Below, one piece after another: positions 29,365-39,000 of a stretch of DNA of 64,000 bases. Where the stretch lies: contig OZ220680.1 in NCBI GenBank assembly GCA_965116345.1, positions 1,054,001 to 1,118,000 on the forward strand, written 5' to 3'. Position numbers and translations under genes: made by a program. Numbering within the stretch: position 1 is the first letter of the stretch; each line of letters starts with the position of its first letter. The notes under the pieces were generated by a model, which saw nothing but the letters and a program-made list of their open reading frames with translations, ran no database searches and was not told the origin of the DNA. Source of the stretch: VXYL01 sp965116345. GTDB lineage: Bacteria; Pseudomonadota; Gammaproteobacteria; Pseudomonadales; Azotimanducaceae.

Positions 29365-29946
29365 ATGCCAAGAGGCAAGAGTGCGAAAGAGCCAGCGAGT
29401 ATGAAGCAGCAAGCGAGTATGAAGGCCATGTGCAATGTGAGAGAGCGTCCAAACCGAAGAAACGCACGCGCCGCCGTGGGCAGCCTGCTGCTGGCGGCGT
29501 TGATTGGAAGTGCCAACCTCGCCGTGGCGCAGGGGGTGTCCGTAGACACCGCTGCGACCGAGGGCGCCCAGATCGCGTTCCAACCGACCCTTGGAGCGGC
29601 CCCGAACGGCTGGTCCGTACGCTACAAGTACGCCACCAGCGACAATACAGCGGTCGAGGGCCAAGACTACAAGGAAGCCACCGGCACCGTGACCTTCAAC
29701 TCGGGGGTCAAAACGCAGACCGTCACCGTGGACACGATCGATGACAGCGCCGACGAAGGTCCCGAGATCTTCCATCTGACGCTCTACGACCAAGAGGTCA
29801 ACGGTCTCTATCGAGGCGTCACCGGATGGGTCACACCCACGAGTTCTATCCGGTCGATGCCGAGCGAGATCAAGTTGACGGGTCAGATTATGGATAACGA
29901 CGATACCACCGCCTCGCAAAAGGCCAACTCCGCTTCCGGTACTTGA
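29365..29946 (+). CDS. Small secreted single Calx-beta domain protein
   Basis: Read from ATG 29365 the product is 193 residues; ATGs at 29401 and 29419 are alternative starts. A signal peptide (AAVGSLLLAALIGSANLAVA) is followed by a single Calx-beta-type domain (TAATEGAQIAFQPTLG, YATSDNTAVEGQDYKEA, DDSADEGPEIFHLTLYD) that ends with an acidic DNDD turn. There is no barrel, lipobox or anchor. It lies 57 bases after one giant autotransporter and 66 bases before the other, all in the same direction, so co-expression is likely. It may be a soluble partner, cap or leftover of the modular proteins. The short direct duplication AGCGAGTATGAAG around 29396-29425 makes the exact start uncertain. No enzyme motif is visible. 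Confidence 0.78.
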   Translation: MPRGKSAKEPASMKQQASMKAMCNVRERPNRRNARAAVGSLLLAALIGSANLAVAQGVSVDTAATEGAQIAFQPTLGAAPNGWSVRYKYATSDNTAVEGQDYKEATGTVTFNSGVKTQTVTVDTIDDSADEGPEIFHLTLYDQEVNGLYRGVTGWVTPTSSIRSMPSEIKLTGQIMDNDDTTASQKANSASGT

Positions 29947-30012
29947 CTGGTTTACCGATCAGCCCGCATATCTCACCAGCTTGCGTCGCGACGGCGGCGA
30001 GCCAATTGATGG

Positions 30013-33000
30013 ATGTGGGCTAAACCACCCCGTGCGACCTGCGTCTGGTTGGCGTTGTTGCTGGTGGGCGGCTGGCCCGCCGCGGTCCAGGCCCAAAACA
30101 GTGCATACCTGACGCTTGATCTGGTCCAGATCCGGGCCAATGCGCTGCACGGCGCCACGATCAGAATTGTTCCGAAAAACGCCACTTTCCTCGGCGCCGG
30201 CGGGGGCGCCGGTTTCGAGCTCGAGGATTTTGTGCATGCGGATGATTGGGATTCCGAAAACGGCCAACTCACCGCTGCCGCCATAGCCGGCGAAATCAGG
30301 CTGAACGCCGCGGGTCTATCCAGGATCACCTTGCAGGGCGCGCCCGCGGGGCTCAGCATCGCGAGCGCCAGGCTGCTGGCGCGCGAGCAGCCCCACTCGC
30401 ACGGCAGAGCTATCAAAGGCCATCGCTCCGCGCAGATCACCGTGGCCTACACCGGCCCCGGCATCAACGCCGACGTTGCTGTCACGATAGCTGTCAAGGG
30501 CGGCGCCGATGGCCTGCTGACGTATGGCAATCAACAGGCGGGCTACCCGGGCGCATCCTGCTGCACCGCCGGCTTCACCATCAGGACCGGGACCCTTACC
30601 GACGGCGTCAGCGTGAATCCGGTCTCGCTGGCCGTCACCGAGCGCGGCGGCGCCGAGGCCGGCTACAAGGTGGGGCTGCTGACGGACCCCGGCGCCGATG
30701 TCACCATCACGGCCACGGTGCCGGCGGCCAATACCTCCGACCTGGAGGTCAAGGCGGGCACCGGCGCATTCGGCGGCGCCGCGACCCTGACCTTCACCCA
30801 CGGGAGCGGCGGCAACTGGACCCAGGCACAGACGGTGACGGTGCGGGCGAAGTACGACAGCGACACCGCCGACGAATCGTTCAACATCACCCATGCGCTG
30901 AGCGTGGCGAGCGGGCCCTACCGCAGCATCACGCCAGCCCCGGTCGCGGTGGCCGTCACCGATGCAGGCGCCGGCGTGCCGCTGTCTTTCAGCGCCGCGG
31001 CTTACCGCGCGAACGAGCCTGCGTCCACCACCAACGCAGCAGTGGGCCTCACGCTGTTGAGCACGCGCCCCTCGGCCACGGTGGTGACCGTCGAGAGGAC
31101 GGGCGGCAGCGCCACGGCGGGCGACGACTACACGGCGGGCCCCTGGACCGCGACCATCGCCGCGAACACCACCACCGGCTCGGTCAACATTCCCCTCCGT
31201 CACGACACGGTGGACGAGCCCAACGAGACCGTCGAACTCCGCATCCGGGCGAGCAGCCTGCCGACAGGGGTGGTACCCGGCAGCCAGGGAACAGCCACGC
31301 TGACGATCACCGACAACGACGCAACCAGCGCGACCCTGTCGGGTTCCGGCACGGTGAAGGAGGACGGCAGCGATTCGGCGGACCTGGCGGTTACGCTTGG
31401 CCGCAAGCTTGCGGGCGGCGAGTCGGTTACCGCACCGCTGGTCATCGCGGGCGCCGGCATCACCCGCAAGGACTACGACATCGCACTGAAAGTCGGCGGC
31501 AACTACAACCAGGGGGTATTGCTCAATACCGCCAGCCCCTACAGCCGCTGGAGCCCCGCGGTTGTGTTCACAGGTTCCGACGTGAATACGGTGCGGGTGG
31601 CGACGCTTGCAGTGACCGGGAAGGAGGATACCCGCGACGAGGGAGTTTCCGAGACGCTCACCGTGAATTTCGGCAGCGGCGACCAGGCGGTCAGCAGCAA
31701 CCTCGACCGCTCCTCGGGCACGGGCGCCGCCGGCACCACCGCCTCGGGCTCGGCCAGCGTGGCGATCACCGACAATGACCAACCGCCGTCCCTCGCGGTC
31801 AGCCCGGACATCATCAGCGCCCGCAACCTTCAAGACGGGGGCACGGCCACGCTCACGCTGATTCCGAAGAACTCGACCTTTTTCGGCGGGGGCGGCGGTG
31901 GCGGCCTCAATGGCGGCAATCCATCCGCACCCTACGTGTTTTTCGACGACCGCAACGACCGGGGCGAAATCCCCAACACCGAGGTTCGCCTCAGCGCGAC
32001 CGGCTTGTCGAAAATCAGCTTGTCGGGCACGTCGGCATTTCTGACCATCAGCGCCGGCCGGCTGCTCCCGATCCAGTACGATGTGCACGGCGCGGAACAG
32101 CACCGGTCCGTAGAGATCGACCTGAGCTATGCCGGCCCGCTGATCACAGCGGACGACCAGGTGACGGTTGCGGTGGACAGCGACCTGCTGCGATTCGGAG
32201 ATCAGAACGGTGGCAGGCCCGCCAGCCAGTCCGCCCGTTTCACGGTCAAGCCGCTCGACCCCAATGCCGGCCTCAGCATCAGGGAAACCGGCAGCCCCGC
32301 CGAGACCGTCGTTGGCGAAAACGGCGGCACGGACCGCTACGCCGTGTTGCTGAAAACCAGACCGACGCATCCTGTCACGGTGACGGTAACGGCGGGCGCC
32401 GGAACGCTGGTGGACGGGCCGGACGCGGGCAACGCGGGCACGTCAACCGAAACCCTCACATTCAACCCCAAAGGGAGCGCTCTCTGGAGCACGCCACAGA
32501 CCATCACCGTGACCGGCGTCGATGACGATATCGATAACGCCGGCAACGCTCGCACCGTAATGATCGGGCATGCGGCCAGTTCGAACGACCACAACTACGC
32601 CATCAACAGCGCCGGCAGCCTGGGCGTGAAGGTGACCGACGATGACCGCGCCGGGGTGACTATCTCCCACGCCGCGCACACGCTGGCCGAGCACGGCGGC
32701 GTCGCCACCTACACCCTGAAGCTCGACTCGCAGCCGCTTAAGGCGGTGACGATCACTGTGGATGCCGGCGACGGCAACGTCGTGAAGGTGGATGGCCCGG
32801 ACAGCGCGACCGACTTCACCAATACGGAAGCCCTTACCTTCACGCCCTCGAACTGGCGATCAGCGCAACAGATCAGCATCGAGGGCCAGAACGACGATGC
32901 CGTGACCTACCTGCCGCGCACCGCGACGATCACGCATTCGATCGCCTCGCCTACACTCGGCGACGGACGCCGCTACCTCCCGGACATGGTCATTGCCGGC

Positions 33001-36000
33001 GTGGACGTGAGTGTGTCCGACGATGACAAGCCGGTACTGACGCTCACGGAGAAGAACGGGAACACGGAAATCGGCGAGGGCGGCAGCGCCACCTTCACCG
33101 TGACCTCGAGCGACCCCGCGCCAAGCGGCGGTTTGCCGGTCACGCTGCCGACGCTGAGCTTCTCCGGCGCCTACAGCGGCAGCCTGTCGGTCGGCACGAT
33201 CACCATTCCGGCTAATGCCACGAACGTGGATTTCAACGTCGATATCGACGACGATCGTGCCGACGCGCTGGACGGGGCGTTCACCGTATCCCTGAACACC
33301 GGCACGCCCTACGAGCTCGGCGCCGCTTCCTCGCTGAAGCTGGCGGTCACGGACAACGATCCCACGTCCGTGACCCTGGCGGGCAGCCCGGCCGGCTACC
33401 TGGTCGAGGGCGGCGCCAAGACGCTCACGCTCACCCTGGGCCGGGGCCTGGTCAAGGGCGAGACCCTGACGGCGCCGCTCACTTTCGCCGGCACGGCGGC
33501 GCGCAATGTCGACTACAGGCTCACCTCAACTGCGGCGCGGGGCGTGGCCTACAACAACCTCGGCAGCGGCAGCGCGAGCGTGGTGTTCACCGGCCCGGCC
33601 GCGGGAACCACCGCCACCGTGGCCACCATCACCTTCACCGCGACCTCGGACAGCGTCGTCGGCAGCACCACGGATACGGTGGGTATCGGGCTGGGTACAG
33701 CCACGAACACGGGTTCGGGCGGCGGCGTGACCGCAACCGACAACCTGCCGGGCTTTCACATCGTGGACTCCGTAAGGCCCTCTGAACCCATCGTGACCCT
33801 GTCACAACCCGACAAGACGACGCTGAAGGAGGGCGGGGATGCCGTGGAGTTCGACCTGCTCGTGAGCCCGCCTTACTTCCAGCAGCCGTTCTCGCTGGTA
33901 ACCCTTGAACTTGCAGGCAAGGCGGCCAGTGGCCAGGACTATCGCCTCGAAGCTGCGAGCGGGGGATCGGTCAGTTCGTGGGCATTTTTTGTGAACCAGG
34001 GCGTGTCTTCGATGCGGCTACGGCTGGTGCCGCTGGCGGACGACCGGGATGAGCCAAACGAGTCCATCGTGATTTCGGTGCCGGATCAACTGCAGGTGTA
34101 CCGCGATGCGGGCAACGCCGCCTACACGGTGAGCGCGCCGCGATCGGTGAGATTCACGCTTACGAGCGCCACCGCACCCCCGCCACCACCCCCGCCGGTC
34201 GAAACTCCCGGGGTGACGGTCTCGACCGCATCGCTCGATCTTGCCGAGGGCGGTTCGACCGGCAGCTACACGGTATTGCTCGACAGCAAGCCCACCGCGA
34301 ACGTGACGGTTACCGCCGCCAGCGGCGACGCGGCCAAGGTTCGGGTGCAGGCCCCGGGCGGCAATCCGGGCACCAGCGCCACCCTCACCTTCACGCCCAC
34401 GACCTGGAACCAGGCGCAGGCCGTGACGGTGACGCCGCAAGACGATGCAAACGCCGACGACGAGACCGTGACGATCACGCATGCGGTGAGCAACACCGGC
34501 GGCTACGGCGGGGTGACCGCAGACTCCGTCACCGTCACGGTGGACGATGACGAGACGCCGGTGGTGCCGCCCCCCTCGGTGTCGATTGCGCCGGCCTCGG
34601 CCAACGCCGTCACCGAAGGCGCCGCCGCCACCTTCACGCTCACCGCGAGCCCCGCGCCGCAAAGCGCGATCACGGTGAATGTCAACGTGATGGACAGCGG
34701 CAGCTATGCCGATAGCGGTCAGGCCGGGTCGCGCCAGGTGACCATAGGCACGGGCGGCAGCGGCACGCTCACGGTCACCACCGACGACGACAGCGCCGAC
34801 GAGCCCAACGGCACGCTCACCGCGACCGTCAACAGCGGCACGAGCTACGCGCCGTCCAACACCAACGCTTCAGCATCGATCACGGTTGACGACAACGACG
34901 ATCCTCCGCCGGCGACTCCGGTGGTGAGCATCAGCGGCGGCGGCGTCATTACGGAAGGCGGCACGGCCACCTTCAACCTGAGCGCCAGCCCGGCGCCGCC
35001 GAGCACGATCACGGTGGACGTCAACGTGGTGGACAGCGGCAGCTTCGCCGATAGCGGTCAGGCCGGGGCGCGCCAGGTGACCATCGGAACCGGCGGCAGC
35101 GGTACGCTCACCGTCACCACCGACAACGACAGCGCCGACGAGCCCAACGGCACGCTCACCGCGACCGTCAACAGCGGCACGGGCTACACGCCGTCCGATA
35201 CCAACGCGTCAGCGTCGATTTCGGTCAATGACGATGACGATGCCATCATCCCGAGCGCCTGCGTATCGGACGCGCTTCTACAGCAGGTTGAGGACTATTA
35301 CGACCACAACAGCATCACGCCACCCGGCTATGGCCACAATTGGTTCAGAGTCCTGGTCGCATTCGGCGCGCGGACTCCGGCGGACTGGACGACGGACAGC
35401 CGCGTTATCGAGCCGATGACCGCTGCGTCCGCACGCGTACAGGAGGCGATTTGGTTTGGCTGGGGGCCGGTTGCGGACGCGCTGGAATGTCTGGAAGCGG
35501 TTAACCCCGCCCCCGATCCCGAAGTCGCCATCGCCGGCGGCAGCGCGGTGACCGAGGGCGGCAGCGCAACCTTTACGCTTACCGCAACCCCAACGCCTTC
35601 GACTTCGATCACCGTGAACGTCAACGTGGCGGACAGTGGCGACTTTGCCAACAGCGGCCAGGCCGGTTCCAGGACCGTCACCATCGGCGCCGGCGGTAGC
35701 GGCACGCTCATCGTCACCACTGACAACGACAGCACCGACGAGCCCGACGGCACGCTCACCGCGACTATCGCCAACGGTCAGGGCTATACGCCGTCCGGTA
35801 CCAGTGCTTCGGCGTCAATCGCGGTCAGCGATAACGACGATCCGCCACCGCCCGTCGTCAGCATCACCGGCGGCAGCGCCATCACCGAGGGTGGCGCTGC
35901 CACTTTCACGCTCACTGCGACCCCAGCGCCCGCGAGCCCAATCACCGTGAACCTGAACGTTGTGGACAGCGGCAATTTCGCGGACGGCGGCCAGGCAGGC

Positions 36001-39000
36001 GCCCGTACGGCCACCATCGGCACCAACGGCAGCGGCACGCTCACCGTCACCACCGACAACGACAGCACCGACGAGCCCAGCGGCACGCTCACCGCGACTA
36101 TTGCCAACGGCCAGGGCTATACGCCGTCCAATACCAATGCTTCGGCGTCAATCGCGGTCAGCGACAATGACGATGCCATCACCCCGAGCCCCTGCGTCTC
36201 GGATGTACTTCTGCAGCAGGTTGAGGACTATTACGATCACAATAGCGGCAATTCGCCCGGCTACGGGGAGAACTGGTTCCGCGTACTGGTTGCGTTCGGC
36301 GCGCGCACGCCCGCGGACTGGACGGCGGACAACCGCGTTATTACGCCGATGACCGCCGCCTCCGCGCGCGAGCGGGAAGCACGCTGGTTTGGCTGGGGGC
36401 CGGTTGCAGACGCGCTGGAATGCATCGAAGGGGTCAGCCCCGACCCTGATCCTGCCGTCACCATCGCCGGCGGCGGCGCCATCACCGAGGGCGGCACCGC
36501 CACCTTCACGCTCACTGCGACCCCGACCCCGCAGAGCACGACCACGGTAAACATCAGCGTGGTAGACAGCGGCAGCTTCGCCAGCAGCGGACAGGTGGGA
36601 TTGCGTCAGGTGACCATCGGCACGGGCGGCAGCGGCACGCTCACCGTCCTCACAACCAACGACAGCACCGACGAGCCCGACGGCACGCTCACCGCAACCG
36701 TCACCAGCGGGACGGGCTATACGCGGTCGAACACCAACGCTTCAGCATCCATTTCCGTCACAGACAACGACGATCCACCGCCGGCGACGCCGGTGGTGAG
36801 CATCAGCGGCGGCGGTGCCATTACCGAAGGCGGCACGGCCACCTTCAACCTCAGCGCGAGTCCCGCGCCGCAAGGCCAGATCACCGTGAACGTCAACGTG
36901 GCGGATAGCGGCAGCTTTGCCGATAGCGGGCAGACCGGATCGCGCCGGGTGACCATCGGCACGGGTGGCAGCGGCACGTTCACCGTCACCACCGCCAACG
37001 ACAGCACCAACGAACCCAACGGCAGCATCAGCGCGACGGTGACGAGCGGTACGGGCTACAGCGTGCACAGCCAGAACAATTCGGATTCGGTGACGGTTAA
37101 CGACAACGACCTGCCGCCGCCCAGGCCCGCGGTAAGCATTTCCGGCGGCAGCGCCATCACCGAGGGCGGTTCGGCCACCTTCACGCTCACCGCGTCGCCG
37201 CCGCCGCAAGGCAGTATCCGCGTGAATGTCAGAGTGACCCAGAGCGGCAACTTCGCCACGAGCGGCCAGACCGGTTCGCGGCGCATCACCATCGGCGCCA
37301 GCGGCACTGCTACCTTCAACGTCACCACCACCAACGACAGCGACGACGAGCCCGACGGCAGCGTCAGCGCGGCAGTGATCGGCGGCACGGGCTACAGCGT
37401 GCACAGCCAGAGCAATTCGGACTCGGTGACGGTCAACGACGACGATGTAGTGGTGCCCGTCATTCGAGTGACCTCGGCGCAATCGTCACGAACCACCGAC
37501 TACGAGGGCGCCACGCTCAAATTCACGCTGCACGCCGACGTCGCCCCGGGCGCGGATCTCGAAGTGACCGTTAACGTCGCCGAGCCCGGCAACGCCTTCG
37601 TCAACACCGCCGATGCCGGCGCCCGCCAGGTCACGATTCCGGCGCGCCAGAAGCAAGCGACGCTGAACGTGCGCACGAATGACGACAGCGTTGAGGAGGA
37701 TCCCGCCAGCGCCACGGTGACCGTGACCGTGCAGTCCGGTAGCGGCTACACCGCGGCGTCGGCGCCCCGGAACTCAGCGGAGGCCACCGTGCACGACAAC
37801 GACGGGCTGCCGACCCTGTCCATCGGCGACAGTTCGGCGCAAGAGGGCGACGAAGTCTATTTCCAGGTAACGCTGTCGAAACCGGTGGCGCACGAGGTGC
37901 GGTTCAGCTACTACACCGAAACGGGGCACTACCAAGGCCGGAATTACGGCACCGCCAATAGCTCGTCGGACTATCCCTACTCCAGCAATAACGGCACCAT
38001 ATATCCTGGCGGCAGGCGGTTCGAGATATGGATCCAGACCTTCGACGACTCCTATGACGAGGGGGACGAGACCTTCACCGTCATCCTGAGCCGTCCCGAG
38101 GGCGCGACCCTCGACGACGGCGAGGCAACGGGCACGATCAAGAATTCCGACCCGCTGCCCGACGCCTGGCTCGCCCGTTTCGGCCGCGCGGTGGCTGAAC
38201 AGGCGCTCGACGGCATCACGGCGCGCATCGGCGCCGTCCGCAAACCGGCACGGGCGGCGGGATTTCGGAGCATGCTGGCGGGGCGGCCAATCGGGCAGGG
38301 GCCGGGTGCAACCGCCGTTGGCTGCACCACGCCAAGCGGCCCGAATCCGCCTCACCCAGCCGTTGACCCCGGCGCGGGTGATGTCGGCACACCCGACCAC
38401 TCCCACAGGCCTGAAAACCGGGGCGATGGATCGTACGGTTCCGATGGGTCGGGAAGACCGGATGGCCTTGAGGGGCGCGCCAAGCCAGTTGCGGGCTGCC
38501 CGATGGACAACTCTCCGGACCGAACATTGGGTTCCACCGCCCCCCATGCGCACAACGCGGGCGGTATCGGCGCCGGTTCCGGCCACCGGGCATCCATCGT
38601 CAGCATGGTGCAGGGCCACGGCGGCCCGCCGCCGCCCCACGGCGACGCCCGCGGCACGGCACTCCAGCAACTGCTGACCGGTAGCAACTTCACCTACACC
38701 CGTGAGGCGGACGCCAAGGGCGGCGTACTCGGGGTCTGGGGCCGGGGCTCGCACGCGAACTTCAACGGCGCCCAGGAGGAGTTGCGCCTCGACGGCAACC
38801 TCACCACCGGCCTGCTCGGCGTCGACTACGCGCGGGGAGACTGGCTGCTCGGCGTGGCCATCACCCAGGCCGTCGGCGACGGCACCTACAGCGGGCCGAA
38901 CTCGGCCGCGGGCGGCGTCCGCTCCACCCTCACGGCGGCCGTGCCCTACGCCGCCTGGCGCATCTCGGAGCGCCTCGACGTGTGGGGCGCGGCGGGCCAC

